The translations under genes were made by a program, and so were the position numbers. DNA of 52,973 bases from a virus: the IMG/VR virus record IMGVR_UViG_3300044576_000027, positions 1-52,973 of that record; one strand, 5' to 3'. The stretch's first letter is position 1, and the number at the start of each line of letters is the position of its first letter. The notes beneath the pieces are model-generated. The model made no database searches. It was not told the origin of the DNA and saw only the letters and a program-made list of their open reading frames with translations. Positions 1 to 8,441 of this stretch are shown here, in pieces.

Positions 1-1348
1 GTTCTGTATATGAACCATAAGAAAGCCCAAAAATTAGTTTATTTAAGTCAACAGTAGGTAACTCTTCCATAGAGTATAAAGTACCCATATTTTCAGATTC
101 TGTTACCTTTAAAATCTTGTTGTCCTTATAGCATAGCATTCTTACATCGTTCATGATTTCTTCAAAACGCTTATTTGCCATACCTGGAGTAACAGAGAGT
201 GCCATTGTTTTTATTTGAAGAGCAGATAGCTCTTCGTTTGACACAGAAGCTCTTTTTAGTAAATCATAGATCTCTGTTTGAGGCATAGGTTTTTGAAATG
301 TATTTATGGCTGTCTCTCTTGTTTCTCTGAAGAATTTATATGCCTCCACGACATCATCTGCTGTAACTTTTCCTCTCATATTTAAAAATGCTATAATTGA
401 TGCAATTGATTTGATAAGTGATTCAGCACCTTTGTCATACTGATAACCATCAACCATTTTATTTTTGTTTGCAAAGTCAAATAGATCTTTTTTCACAAAG
501 AACAGTTCATCTTCATACTTGTCATCTGATAGCATGCCTATTGAAACAGTACTGTCATTTGCATAATACTCTTCATTGAATACATCTTCAACTTTTTTAA
601 ACCAACTATCAAGCTGTTTCTTAGCCTCAAATTTGACATATTCCTCTTGTTTTAACTCAACCTCTACTTGACTATCAATAACAATAGAACGTCTAAAAAA
701 TCCAGTGCTAGATAGCTTAATTAATACATTCATTGTCTTCTCGTCAACAGCAGACTTTGACCCCATAACTAATACATTTGTAGTGAAGTCCTTAATCTCC
801 TTTTGTTGAACATCATCTTTGGTTCCCTTGATGACTTTTCCTTTAAATTGTTCATCGTAGCACTCTTTGAGCTTTTGAATCATGGTTTTATACTCAGTGA
901 CATTGTCGAGAAATTCATCTCCACTAATATTAACAGAACCAATGTAGCACTTAGATATTGCATAGATTGTCGCATACAATCCCTCTGCACTACCCTCTGG
1001 AGCAATTTCAAGGTCTAAAGGAATTCTTCTTTTTACGTAATGCATTTCACTCTTTTTGTCATTAAGTTCAAATTCATTGTATCTTTCAAAAGCTTCTGTT
1101 AAAACATCACTGTAGTTTTCAAAAGCTTTTTCAAAATAATTCCTAACAACTTTTAAACTAAACGATTTTCCTGATCCTGAATTCGCATAAGCCATAAAGT
1201 AAAACTTAATTCTTGAACCATCAGGATTCTTGAAGTTGTATCTACTCATAGCAACCGAAGTATAATAAAGAATCATACCCTTTATTAGAAGTGGATCTGT
1301 TGTTCTGTCCGATGACTTCACAATCTCGTTTGTTATTTTTTCTAGCAT
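1..1348 (-). CDS. P-loop ATPase, replication type (3' end outside window)
   Basis: Starts with ATG at 1348 behind an AAGGAG box and stays open for 449 codons to the window edge, so the C-terminus is missing. About 50 residues in there is a Walker A motif reading ANSGSGKS, followed some 90 residues later by a Walker B-like segment ending GDEF, and then a segment with an Arg pair (RRS) before a hydrophobic strand. This arrangement is typical of phage and plasmid AAA/primase-helicase proteins of the DUF3987 kind, which act at the replication fork; that family placement is inference. It is the most downstream gene seen of the minus-strand early/middle arm and sits 12 bp beyond the 136-residue gene. 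It could also be another AAA protein. Confidence 0.65.
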   Translation of the reverse strand, partial: MLEKITNEIVKSSDRTTDPLLIKGMILYYTSVAMSRYNFKNPDGSRIKFYFMAYANSGSGKSFSLKVVRNYFEKAFENYSDVLTEAFERYNEFELNDKKSEMHYVKRRIPLDLEIAPEGSAEGLYATIYAISKCYIGSVNISGDEFLDNVTEYKTMIQKLKECYDEQFKGKVIKGTKDDVQQKEIKDFTTNVLVMGSKSAVDEKTMNVLIKLSSTGFFRRSIVIDSQVEVELKQEEYVKFEAKKQLDSWFKKVEDVFNEEYYANDSTVSIGMLSDDKYEDELFFVKKDLFDFANKNKMVDGYQYDKGAESLIKSIASIIAFLNMRGKVTADDVVEAYKFFRETRETAINTFQKPMPQTEIYDLLKRASVSNEELSALQIKTMALSVTPGMANKRFEEIMNDVRMLCYKDNKILKVTESENMGTLYSMEELPTVDLNKLIFGLSYGSYTE

Positions 1349-1360
1349 ATAAAACTCCTT

Positions 1361-1771
1361 TTATAAGTTGTCGTAGAAATATTTTGCTTCATCTAGGTAC
1401 TTCTGATTTCTTTTTACATACCAATAAAGAGAGAGATAGTGTTTCTCTGGGTTTATTCTCTTTCGTGGTTCATTTAAGATTATTTGTCTCATCATTCTCC
1501 ATGAAGTATTAATGTCTTTTAATTCCTTTTCTGCCTTGGAATAGGTATCTAAAAATCTTAGTCTATTTCCTTTTTCGGTAACATAAGAATAGATTAGCAT
1601 TGCATCTTCTCTTAATTTTAAAGTGATTTCTCCACTTTTAATAAATCCTTTATGTGGATCACCATTTCCAAATCTACTATAGAAATCATAAGCTTTTGGT
1701 GATGTTATGCTTAATGATTTCATATATGAATTTGACTTTCCTATAGAAGTGTTTTTATCTGTTGTTGTCAT
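1361..1771 (-). CDS. hypothetical protein, 136 aa
   Basis: ATG at 1771 with an AGGAGA box five to six bases upstream. The protein is soluble, basic and rich in aromatic residues, with an RRIxxxP-like patch in the last third. I recognise no family. It lies in a tightly packed minus-strand run, one base after the 119-residue gene and 12 bp before the P-loop ATPase, so it is probably cotranscribed with them and may serve replication, but nothing in the sequence shows that. Confidence 0.6.
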   Translation of the reverse strand: MTTTDKNTSIGKSNSYMKSLSITSPKAYDFYSRFGNGDPHKGFIKSGEITLKLREDAMLIYSYVTEKGNRLRFLDTYSKAEKELKDINTSWRMMRQIILNEPRKRINPEKHYLSLYWYVKRNQKYLDEAKYFYDNL

Positions 1772-1772
1772 A

Positions 1773-2132
1773 TTAGTCTCCTATCAAAAATTTAATTGTT
1801 TTCACTTCATCATCATTTAGTTTATTTGATGAAATAATATGTTCTGCATTCTTTCTTGCATCTTTCCACTCATCTGTTTCAATTAATAGTATCTTCAGTT
1901 TAAATAGATCTGATATTTCTACTTCAAATTTATTAGACACATCACACACAATAACTCTATTTTCGATTGATTGTGATTTGCTAGTAAAAAGTAACACTCC
2001 TCTTACATTATACTCATCTTTTGAAATTTCAATTGCTTCATCGAAGCTTGGAAGTCTCCATTTCTTGTGGTTCGATACATATTTTAATGCATCGTTTATT
2101 GTCATTTTTTTCTCTAAAATCTTATACTTCAT
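1773..2132 (-). CDS. hypothetical protein, 119 aa, possible Lcl/DUF1566-like fold
   Basis: ATG at 2132 behind AGGAGA. Near residue 25 is KWRLPSFDEAIEI, which resembles the WRLPT..EL signature of the DUF1566 (Lcl C-terminal) domain. The rest of that domain is not clearly present, so this is a hint rather than an assignment. The remainder alternates strands and helices with no membrane segment. It lies between the SF2 helicase and the 136-residue gene in the same run. Confidence 0.5.
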   Translation of the reverse strand: MKYKILEKKMTINDALKYVSNHKKWRLPSFDEAIEISKDEYNVRGVLLFTSKSQSIENRVIVCDVSNKFEVEISDLFKLKILLIETDEWKDARKNAEHIISSNKLNDDEVKTIKFLIGD

Positions 2133-2153
2133 TTATTCTCCTATATTTTTATT

Positions 2154-3992
2154 TTAGAACGGAATAATATCTTCATCAATATCTATTTCTGGTAATGTTT
2201 TATTGGTTTCATCATTTTCTTGTTTCATGTCCTCAATCTCCTCCAAATGCTTCTTTTCAAGAAACTCTGGAAAGAATCTTAAGGCATAAATACTCTCTTG
2301 AATTTGCTTGTATTTATCTTCAAACTCTTCTGTTGTCACAACACCGTCTTTCAACATCTCAAACTGTCTCATTTTTGAAATATTATACATTTTTGTTTTC
2401 ATAGCTTTAAGCCAATGATCTTTTTTTTCCGGGTATTTTTCAATGACTTTGTAATAAATCTCTAGCAACCATTGAGCTGTTTTTTCATTGTAAAATCCAG
2501 ATACAGTTTTTGTATCATAATTTTGAGACTCATTGTCGTATTTTTTGTAAGTGTATCCAACAGTATCTCTTCCCCATTTATCTTGCATTGGTTCTGAATA
2601 TGCTGTCTTAACAAATGCTAAAAATATCAAGATTAATTCATCAATATTGTCTTCAAGATACCATTTGTCAAGAAGTTGACCTAATCTCATCTCTCCAAGT
2701 CTTAATCCATTAATTGACTCGTTAAACTCTTCGATATTTCTATCTATTGTATCTTGTGTTGATGGCACAAGGTGATGTTTATGGAATAGGAATTTGCTAT
2801 TCTTTAGACCTCTTTTTGCCATATACTCTTTAACCTCTTCATTGGAAGCATCTGGAGGCAATGGAGTAAAATGTTCTTGAAAGTCTCCAAAAGTAACCGA
2901 TGAACCACCGAAATCAATGAAATATTTTGGCATATCTCCATTCTTCCTGGATAGTCTGCCAAAACGTTGGACCGTAGTTGGAAGTCTCTTACTTGGTGCA
3001 GTCATAATTCCAATTTGAATATCGTCAACGCTAAAACCTGTAGTTAACTTATTTACTGACACAAGATGCTTTACTTCTACCTGTTCAATATTGTCAAAGT
3101 TAAAAAGAGTAATCTCTTGTTTAAGAGTAGTATTGTTTCTATATGACTCCATGATTTCACTTGCAAATTTAGTTGAACCATGATAGGCAAATGCATGATA
3201 ACCTCTACTTATTAATTCATTTGCAATTGCTTCACAAGCTTTTACATTTGTTGCAAACCATAGCGTCTTTGTCTCTCGTGGTTCCAAATCTTTTATTTCA
3301 CAGAATTCTTCATATTGGTCAACCATTGTTTTGATTGACTTCTTAGAGTACATTAATGATAACTCTTCATCTGAGTAGTCATTCTCATTTACTGTTGCTT
3401 TGTTTTCAAATCCATTTTGTAAATACAAATTACTAACATAAGTCTCTACATTGGCTACATATCCTCTTTCTATTAGTTCCCTATGCGTAACATTGCTTAC
3501 AATAGTTACGCCATAAAAACCTCTTCCAGATGGCTTATATGGTGTTCCTGATAAACCAACTATATATTCAGATTGAAGTTTACTCTTAATTGACTGAAAT
3601 CTTTTCCCATCTATTCTCACATGAAACTCGTCAACACAAATTAGAGATGCCTTTACCATTGAATATTTGTCGTTTATTCCAGCATAATAAGATGAGTCTA
3701 ATGCAATCTGTATTCTTTCATTTGGATTAAATTTTGCTGGATGTCCAGACAGTATAACACTATAAGAAATATTCATTGACAACAATGTTTCTTCCACCTG
3801 TTCGACTAAATCTGTATATGGAAGTGATATAAAAATTGTTCCATGATACTCTTTACATAATGCAGCGATGATATGGCTTTTTCCGTACGAAACTGAGCCG
3901 TATATACATTGCATTTTAATGTCTTCAAACTCAATATTCATTAATATTTCAGCTAGATCTTTTTCTTGGTAATCTCTCAGTTTTATTTCCAA
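2154..3992 (-). CDS. superfamily 2 DNA/RNA helicase (DEAD/DEAH-like)
   Basis: A 612-residue helicase with motifs in order: LRDYQ near residue 5, Walker A GSVSYGKS (32-39), motif II DEFH (121-124), motif III SGTP (148-151), and motif VI QRFGRLSR (342-349). Together these make a complete two-RecA-domain SF2 core; the roughly 250 residues after it are family-specific. Such enzymes unwind nucleic acid with ATP during phage replication or recombination. The start is TTG at 3992, supported by an AAGGAGA box seven bases upstream and by the Q-motif beginning at once; no ATG fits as well. The 5' end overlaps the preceding gene by 44 bp, which suggests translational coupling. Confidence 0.88.
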   Translation of the reverse strand: MEIKLRDYQEKDLAEILMNIEFEDIKMQCIYGSVSYGKSHIIAALCKEYHGTIFISLPYTDLVEQVEETLLSMNISYSVILSGHPAKFNPNERIQIALDSSYYAGINDKYSMVKASLICVDEFHVRIDGKRFQSIKSKLQSEYIVGLSGTPYKPSGRGFYGVTIVSNVTHRELIERGYVANVETYVSNLYLQNGFENKATVNENDYSDEELSLMYSKKSIKTMVDQYEEFCEIKDLEPRETKTLWFATNVKACEAIANELISRGYHAFAYHGSTKFASEIMESYRNNTTLKQEITLFNFDNIEQVEVKHLVSVNKLTTGFSVDDIQIGIMTAPSKRLPTTVQRFGRLSRKNGDMPKYFIDFGGSSVTFGDFQEHFTPLPPDASNEEVKEYMAKRGLKNSKFLFHKHHLVPSTQDTIDRNIEEFNESINGLRLGEMRLGQLLDKWYLEDNIDELILIFLAFVKTAYSEPMQDKWGRDTVGYTYKKYDNESQNYDTKTVSGFYNEKTAQWLLEIYYKVIEKYPEKKDHWLKAMKTKMYNISKMRQFEMLKDGVVTTEEFEDKYKQIQESIYALRFFPEFLEKKHLEEIEDMKQENDETNKTLPEIDIDEDIIPF

Positions 3993-4374
3993 AACTTATC
4001 TCCTTAATATTTTTTATGCCTATAGAGTAGCCATCACATGACATGTATTTGTAAATATCGGCAATAATATTCACATTAACTTTTCTATTTCTTTTAAAAT
4101 CATTTCTGTTAAAAATAGATAGAAATTCCTTAACCTTATTCTCTTTTATTTTTACCCATGAATGAGTTCTAATATACTCTTTGTCTCCATTGCTGTCAAA
4201 AGTAACAAGAGATGTAAAGAGAATATGTTTTCTATTAGCAATCATTCTATAATTACTAATATTTAGATTTGCATTAATTTCTAATGTCTCAATCGGTTTA
4301 TAATAGTCACTATCTTTATACTTTTTCTTGAACTTGCATTCAAGAATTTCAAGCTCTTTTTTTAACTTAAACAT
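3949..4374 (-). CDS. hypothetical protein, 141 aa
   Basis: ATG at 4374 lies inside the end of the upstream membrane-protein gene (8-bp overlap), and the 3' end runs 44 bp into the helicase gene. The protein is basic (Lys/Arg-rich, ending PRKRSS) with alternating strands and no membrane segment. I do not recognise it. The double overlap argues that it is translated as part of the same operon. Confidence 0.5.
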   Translation of the reverse strand: MFKLKKELEILECKFKKKYKDSDYYKPIETLEINANLNISNYRMIANRKHILFTSLVTFDSNGDKEYIRTHSWVKIKENKVKEFLSIFNRNDFKRNRKVNVNIIADIYKYMSCDGYSIGIKNIKEISFGNKTERLPRKRSS

Positions 4375-4825
4375 GTCTATCTTTGCCTCCTTTGGTTCTT
4401 ATAAAATCAAATAGAAATATTAATCCACCCCAAAATCCAATGGCTACTAAAATTTGTGGTACTTTTACCAATGCAATAACAATTAGAACCACAAAGAAAA
4501 CAGTAACAAATGGATTCATAAAGAATGACAATAATGTGATATTAGATACATCATCAATTGTTTTGCTTGCAGCATTTAATGAATTCATGTTATAGTCATT
4601 ATTGTAACCGTAGAATATCTCTTTTTTAAGGCTATCAATTTTATCAGAATAGTTGTTATTGTGTCTATATATCTTTTCAAATAATAAAACAGAAAGAAGA
4701 TTAATTCTATCTTCTTCAAGTTCAATTTCATAATCATGTAGTCCATGTGCCTTTGCAGAAATCAAAATATCATCTTTAAGGCTCTTAATTCTCTCATTGT
4801 CTTTTTTAGTGTATTCTCTAATCAT
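4367..4825 (-). CDS. small membrane protein, two transmembrane helices
   Basis: The first 90 residues of this 152-residue protein are charged and probably cytoplasmic. Residues about 95-140 form two closely spaced hydrophobic helices with a short turn (the first includes FFVVLIVIALV, the second FWGGLIFLF), and the tail is basic. That topology suits an inner-membrane hairpin. The ATG at 4825 follows an AAGGAAA box. Role unknown; early phage membrane proteins often alter host envelope functions or exclude other phages, but nothing here shows either. Confidence 0.55.
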   Translation of the reverse strand: MIREYTKKDNERIKSLKDDILISAKAHGLHDYEIELEEDRINLLSVLLFEKIYRHNNNYSDKIDSLKKEIFYGYNNDYNMNSLNAASKTIDDVSNITLLSFFMNPFVTVFFVVLIVIALVKVPQILVAIGFWGGLIFLFDFIRTKGGKDRHV

Positions 4826-4827
4826 TT

Positions 4828-5097
4828 TTATTTTCCTTGTTTTGTTTTTATATTGTCATTTTTTAATTTAACTGTAGTGTTAAAAAGTTCTTTTATTTCT
4901 ACATCTAAAACTCTCATACCAGCCTTTACTTGTACCATTACAGAGTCATTATTGTAGTATCCATTTGATCCTAGGTAGAATGGTTTATATCCTTTATTCG
5001 TTTTCCATTCTTCTGTTATGTCTTTTTGGTTCAAAAAATACATCCCAAACTCATCAACAAGGACTGCTCCATTCTCTTTGTATGTTTCATTATTCAT
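4828..5097 (-). CDS. hypothetical protein, 89 aa
   Basis: ATG at 5097 behind AAGGAAA, two bases upstream of the two-helix membrane-protein gene. The sequence is acidic in the first half and ends in a Lys-rich tail; no motif is recognised. It is the first gene of the minus-strand run that lies back to back with the plus-strand gene at 5154. Confidence 0.5.
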   Translation of the reverse strand: MNNETYKENGAVLVDEFGMYFLNQKDITEEWKTNKGYKPFYLGSNGYYNNDSVMVQVKAGMRVLDVEIKELFNTTVKLKNDNIKTKQGK

Positions 5098-5118
5098 GCT
5101 TTTCCTTTATTATTTTGG

Positions 5119-5124
5119 TATAAT
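5119..5124 (+). promoter_or_regulatory. sigma70-type -10 box
   Basis: TATAAT preceded by TTTTGG in a T-rich stretch, about 30 bp before the ATG of the plus-strand gene at 5154. A T-rich run before an extended -10 resembles Campylobacterota housekeeping promoters. No convincing -35 is visible. Confidence 0.55.
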
Positions 5125-5153
5125 TTAATCCACAATAGCCAAAGGAGACTAAA

Positions 5154-5630
5154 ATGGATATAAAAAACTTCATTATAAAAAGAATAAATCAATCAAAATT
5201 CAAGAAAATAAAATATTTTCATAATAAAGATAGACTTACTTTATTTGATAAAAAAAATGAAGTTTATTATAATGGTGTTTTTGGGTTTAATAAAAACACA
5301 ATATACCTCACAGATTTAGTTATAGATTTAAATCTTGAAATAAATGATGTCAAATATAATCTCGATTTACTTGACTCTGTAAAAGGAAGAAGATACCAAA
5401 GAGACTATTTTAGAGACAACATCTACAACAAGATAAAAAAATGGTTCAAAAATAGAAAAATAGAAGATTCTGAACTTTTTGAATCTATCATTATGCTAAT
5501 AATAAACGGTTTCAATATTGAACCAATTTTAAAAGAACTTGATTTAATATATAAGAATGAAAACATTGAGTACTCAATGAAATCACTTCTTATGGCTAAG
5601 TATAGAGTATCAACTACTCTTCAATCTTGA
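5154..5630 (+). CDS. hypothetical protein, 158 aa, lone plus-strand gene
   Basis: ATG at 5154 behind AAAGGAGA with its own -10 box. The protein is very Lys/Asn/Ile-rich, soluble, with a basic N-terminal helix and a helical second half. I recognise no family. It is the only plus-strand gene among minus-strand genes between 1 and 13033, and its last 17 bp overlap convergently with the 66-residue gene at 5614, so the two transcripts could interfere. Confidence 0.6.
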   Translation: MDIKNFIIKRINQSKFKKIKYFHNKDRLTLFDKKNEVYYNGVFGFNKNTIYLTDLVIDLNLEINDVKYNLDLLDSVKGRRYQRDYFRDNIYNKIKKWFKNRKIEDSELFESIIMLIINGFNIEPILKELDLIYKNENIEYSMKSLLMAKYRVSTTLQS

Positions 5631-5814
5631 TTTCAACATACTTAAATTGGTGTCTGAAATCTTCATATACCCAATCTTTCTTTTCTGTATCTGTATAGGT
5701 GCAGAATTCTTCGTAATTTAGTCTTGTAGATGAAGCTAGATACTCTCCAGCATTCATATTGATAATCTCTTCCATTGCATTTGGTTCGTTTCCAGCGATT
5801 ACGATAATTTTCAT
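5614..5814 (-). CDS. hypothetical small protein, 66 aa
   Basis: ATG at 5814 behind AAAAAGGAG with ideal spacing. The protein is acidic and starts with a short hydrophobic strand (MKIIVIAGNEP). No family is recognised. It lies downstream of thyX and the micro-ORF and converges on the plus-strand gene. Confidence 0.5.
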   Translation of the reverse strand: MKIIVIAGNEPNAMEEIINMNAGEYLASSTRLNYEEFCTYTDTEKKDWVYEDFRHQFKYVEIKIEE

Positions 5815-5847
5815 CTATTACTCCTTTTTGTCTTTTTCTATATGTTT

Positions 5848-5910
5848 TTAAAAATATGCAACGATTGTGAACATAAAGCATGTTGCTACAAGTAAAATTA
5901 TACCAAACAT
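5848..5910 (-). CDS. 20-residue hydrophobic micro-protein
   Basis: The thyX stop codon and an ATG overlap as TAATG at 5908-5912, and an AAGGAAG box lies about eight bases upstream inside the end of thyX. The reading frame encodes MFGIILLVATCFMFTIVAYF, a single transmembrane helix without flanking charges. Start, ribosome site and overlap geometry all look like coupled translation. The function is unknown, and the frame is short enough that chance cannot be excluded. Confidence 0.45.
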   Translation of the reverse strand: MFGIILLVATCFMFTIVAYF

Positions 5911-6725
5911 TATTTTGTCTTCCTTTTTTTCTTATCAACAAGCGAAATGTATTTTTCTGGAATATTTAGCTTTATCTCTTTTGCCAACATCTCCATTGGA
6001 TACCAAGCAGCACCAGAATCTCTTAGTTTAAGGAAATTTTTCAAGCTTCTTAGATTAATTGTCCAAATAAGACTAACTGATGTATTTTCTGTAACTAATA
6101 CATGTTTTGCATAGTCACCAGCATTACGTTTAGCTTTTGAGTTCATCAACTTATCCATCTTGTTTTCTATTCTATCATTTGAAAAAATAATTTCAATATG
6201 ATTTTTAGTAAAACATTTCTCTTCAAAAGTCCTCTTGTCTTTGTTGACCAAATGTGATAATCCCAGATACACATAATCTAAATCAAGTGTATTGTTTATC
6301 GTTGCAAATACATCTCGATTATATAACTCTACTAAGTCCTTAAATAGGTAAATACCTCTTCTAGTATTGTATGCAATATAAAATGCATACAAGAGCATTG
6401 ATGATGTGTATCTTGTTGATTTTACGCTATATGAAGCTAGTCTATGTCTTGCTAACTCTTGTAGTACACTTCTAGGTATCATTTTAATTTCAAAAGTTAG
6501 ATTGATATGTTCAATGACACTCTCGTGATGATATGACCATACAAGTTCATCTAGAAGTTTAGATTCATCTACATCACATACACCATAGTATTTTTTATCT
6601 CTAATAAAATCACAATCACTTTTATCAAAGCTATCGTAGCAAGTTCTAGCTGCAACTTCACCAAGAAATAATGGTGTGGCATGTAGTAATGTGACTGATG
6701 GTTCTTTAAATGTATTTTGTTTCAT
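5910..6725 (-). CDS. thyX: flavin-dependent thymidylate synthase ThyX
   Basis: ThyX methylates dUMP to dTMP using methylene-tetrahydrofolate, FAD and NADPH, supplying thymidylate for phage DNA synthesis. The signature RHRxxSxNxxSxR appears at residues 93-105 as RHRLASYSVKSTR, so the usual Asn is Ser. The preceding SVIEH segment (near 69-73) and a C-terminal region with SGAAWYPMEML match the family. At 271 residues it is slightly longer than usual (about 210-250), with extra sequence in the middle. The ATG at 6725 lies 20 bp inside the upstream Rha-like gene behind GAGGAG. Confidence 0.9.
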   Translation of the reverse strand: MKQNTFKEPSVTLLHATPLFLGEVAARTCYDSFDKSDCDFIRDKKYYGVCDVDESKLLDELVWSYHHESVIEHINLTFEIKMIPRSVLQELARHRLASYSVKSTRYTSSMLLYAFYIAYNTRRGIYLFKDLVELYNRDVFATINNTLDLDYVYLGLSHLVNKDKRTFEEKCFTKNHIEIIFSNDRIENKMDKLMNSKAKRNAGDYAKHVLVTENTSVSLIWTINLRSLKNFLKLRDSGAAWYPMEMLAKEIKLNIPEKYISLVDKKKRKTK

Positions 6726-7308
6726 TTTCTTTCTCCTCTGCTAATCTATCTAATACCTTGCAGATCTCGTCTTCATCCCATGCAATAGAATCTTGAATTT
6801 GTTTTCCATACCTATTGTCTATAAGCTCTTTAACATAAGTTTCTCTAGGTACATACTTGACAATACCAATCTTAACTAAATATCTCCATGTTTCTCTTTC
6901 TCCTAAAATATCAGGATAATACATTTTAATAATCTTTCTAAGAGATTTAGTATCGTCAGAGTAAGTAACCAATTTGTGCTTTTGTTGCTCTTCAATAAGT
7001 TTTTGTTGATATTTGATTAGTTGTTCTGTTTGTTCTTCGATAAGTATTAGAAGATTTGCTCTAAGATTATCATTAAACTTGGAAGCAAACAACAAAGCTG
7101 TAAATTTATTCATTACAATAGTTTTATAAGTATTACCTCTTTTTGTTGTAAAGTCACGCTCATCATATGAGAGGAGCGTAAGAATATCTCCTGAAAGGTT
7201 ATCAAGCATCTTATTAAAATCTCTTTTAACATTATCATGTCTTTTACCTGTTGCATCAGCAAACATCTTCAATGTGTATCCGTCTGTTATGGCTGTTAAA
7301 TTATCCAT
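6706..7308 (-). CDS. Rha/BRO-family phage regulator, 200 aa
   Basis: The first 95 residues have the pattern of the Rha phage regulatory domain: a helix-turn-helix-like start with GKRHDNVKRDF, a strand, then MNKFTALLFASKF and a helix. A glutamine-rich coiled coil (about 95-115) follows, then a C-terminal domain that differs from its paralogs. ATG at 7308 with AGGAGA. Its upstream region keeps the outer helix of the leader element seen before the sibling genes but lacks the -10 box, so it may depend on transcription from the gene upstream. Probably a DNA-binding regulator; the target is unknown. Confidence 0.7.
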   Translation of the reverse strand: MDNLTAITDGYTLKMFADATGKRHDNVKRDFNKMLDNLSGDILTLLSYDERDFTTKRGNTYKTIVMNKFTALLFASKFNDNLRANLLILIEEQTEQLIKYQQKLIEEQQKHKLVTYSDDTKSLRKIIKMYYPDILGERETWRYLVKIGIVKYVPRETYVKELIDNRYGKQIQDSIAWDEDEICKVLDRLAEEKENETKYI

Positions 7309-7342
7309 TTAGTCTCCTATTAGTTTATTTTGAAGCAAAAAC

Positions 7343-7386
7343 TTCAATATGCATAAAGAATCGCCAAAAACTTTATACATATTGAA
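7343..7386 (-). promoter_or_regulatory. degenerate copy of the interleaved-helix leader
   Basis: Inverted repeat 7343-7358 / 7371-7386, 16 bp with one difference that becomes a U-G pair on the gene-sense (minus) strand. The loop is TTTTTGGCGATT, the same motif that starts the inner helix in the copies at 8327 and 39022, but its pairing partner is absent and the TATAAT box present in the others is deleted. Confidence 0.6.
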
Positions 7387-7400
7387 ACTCTTGTTGTTGC

Positions 7401-7449
7401 TTTATTCTCGGTGGTTCTTGAATAGATATTAACAGAACCATCGAATAAA
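7401..7449. promoter_or_regulatory. nested GGTTCT/AGAACC dyad
   Basis: TTTATTC (7401-7407) and GAATAAA (7443-7449) enclose GGTTCT (7413-7418) and AGAACC (7434-7439), so two inverted repeats are nested with a 15-base centre. The same arrangement recurs at 8442-8485 and, with a 10-base centre, at 38962-38983 and 39912-39933. It lies between two regulator genes and could be an operator or a transcript-end structure. Confidence 0.55.
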
Positions 7450-7453
7450 AAAA

Positions 7454-8257
7454 CTATAATCCAATTTGCTCTTTATAATATTTAACTTTATCTTCCAGTT
7501 TCTTGATAAAGTCTAATGTTACAGTCACTTCTGGACATCCAGCTTCTTTATATGCATCAATAGCTTTTGCTACAGCTTCAGGTTTAAAATGAGGATTTCC
7601 ATACTTTCTCTCTGCATAACCAATAAAGCCATCTAAGCTTTCAGGAACATCTCTTTTTATTGTTACTTTTGGAGATGTCTCCAAGTATCCATACCATTGA
7701 AGAATATCATTAATGTCTTGTACAGTAAACTCTGTAACGTTTAATAACGTTTTAATGTTTGTAACAGATGTTGAACCATCATGAGCAAATCTCATACCAT
7801 TTTGTTTTAATCTTTCAATCTCAGATTCAAGTTCAGCGATCTTGTCAAGATATTTTGACTCCATCTCAATATACTCTTTTGCTAAAGCTTTATTAAGTTC
7901 CTCTTTCTTTTGAAGCTCAATCTCTTTCTCTTTTACAATTTGTTCCTTAATGAACTTATCACAAGCAATAGCAAAATACTCATTACAATATCTAGCAAAC
8001 GATATAACCAAATCTGGATGGATATAAGTACCCTGTGGTTTTCCCTTTCCAACAACAGTATATTTAAGGTCACTCATATTGAGGGAGCTAAGTTTTGCAA
8101 TTTTTTCTGCATATTCCTTTTCATTTCTCCAATAGTTATCCATACGCTTACCATACTTCTTAGCAACATCAGTCGCGTTAAGCCATAAGCCTTTCGAAAT
8201 AGCAAAAGATACATTCGTATCAAGCAGTGTTGTGTTAGTGAATTTTTGTAATTCCAT
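7454..8257 (-). CDS. KilA-N domain regulator, 267 aa
   Basis: Residues about 20-105 carry a KilA-N DNA-binding domain: LWLNATDVAKKYGKR, then WRNEKEY, then GTYIHPDLVISFARYCN. A coiled coil (about 105-150) leads to a C-terminal domain of about 100 residues shared with the genes at 8679 and 38289; its hallmarks are KVTIKR, then P/S-ES-DGF-G, and a final YYKE. Family knowledge says KilA-N proteins bind DNA and regulate phage or host genes. Transcription probably starts at the TATAAT box at 8421-8426, which leaves a leader of about 155 nt carrying two interleaved helices. Confidence 0.78.
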   Translation of the reverse strand: MELQKFTNTTLLDTNVSFAISKGLWLNATDVAKKYGKRMDNYWRNEKEYAEKIAKLSSLNMSDLKYTVVGKGKPQGTYIHPDLVISFARYCNEYFAIACDKFIKEQIVKEKEIELQKKEELNKALAKEYIEMESKYLDKIAELESEIERLKQNGMRFAHDGSTSVTNIKTLLNVTEFTVQDINDILQWYGYLETSPKVTIKRDVPESLDGFIGYAERKYGNPHFKPEAVAKAIDAYKEAGCPEVTVTLDFIKKLEDKVKYYKEQIGL

Positions 8258-8326
8258 ATAATTCCTTATACTTGTGTGCTAAACAAGATTTAAAAAATGT
8301 AAGTTGATTAATTTATATGTGAGAGA

Positions 8327-8415
8327 TTGGCGATTTCTCACTTAAACAACTTCAATATACCTATTTAGCAGAGAAATCGCCAAAAAACCTCTAAATAGGC
8401 ATACTGAAATTGTTT
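8327..8415 (-). promoter_or_regulatory. RNA leader with two interleaved helices (copy P1)
   Basis: On the minus-strand RNA the order is B (8415-8391), A (8383-8371), B' (8368-8344), A' (8339-8327). B/B' pair over 25 positions with three G-U wobbles and no mismatch; A/A' pair over 13 positions perfectly. The -10 box ends five bases before B, so the transcript should begin at the helix base. Only four nucleotides join B' to A', too few to cross a 25-bp helix, so both helices cannot be fully formed at once. The leader precedes the KilA-N gene. Confidence 0.8.
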
Positions 8416-8420
8416 ACATA

Positions 8421-8426
8421 ATTATA
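8421..8426 (-). promoter_or_regulatory. -10 box for the KilA-N gene leader
   Basis: TATAAT on the minus strand in the context GAGTATAATTATG, five bases before leader helix B. A GGTTCT/AGAACC dyad (8451-8476, nested within ATTCTC/GAGAAT) lies about 25-55 bp upstream. Confidence 0.65.
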
Positions 8427-8441
8427 CTCTATTGTTGATTC

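Noticed and set aside
5663-5941. Minus-strand frame of 92 codons over the end of thyX
   Set aside because: It overlaps thyX and the 66-residue gene, has no ribosome site and an implausible Cys/Arg-rich composition; treated as a shadow.
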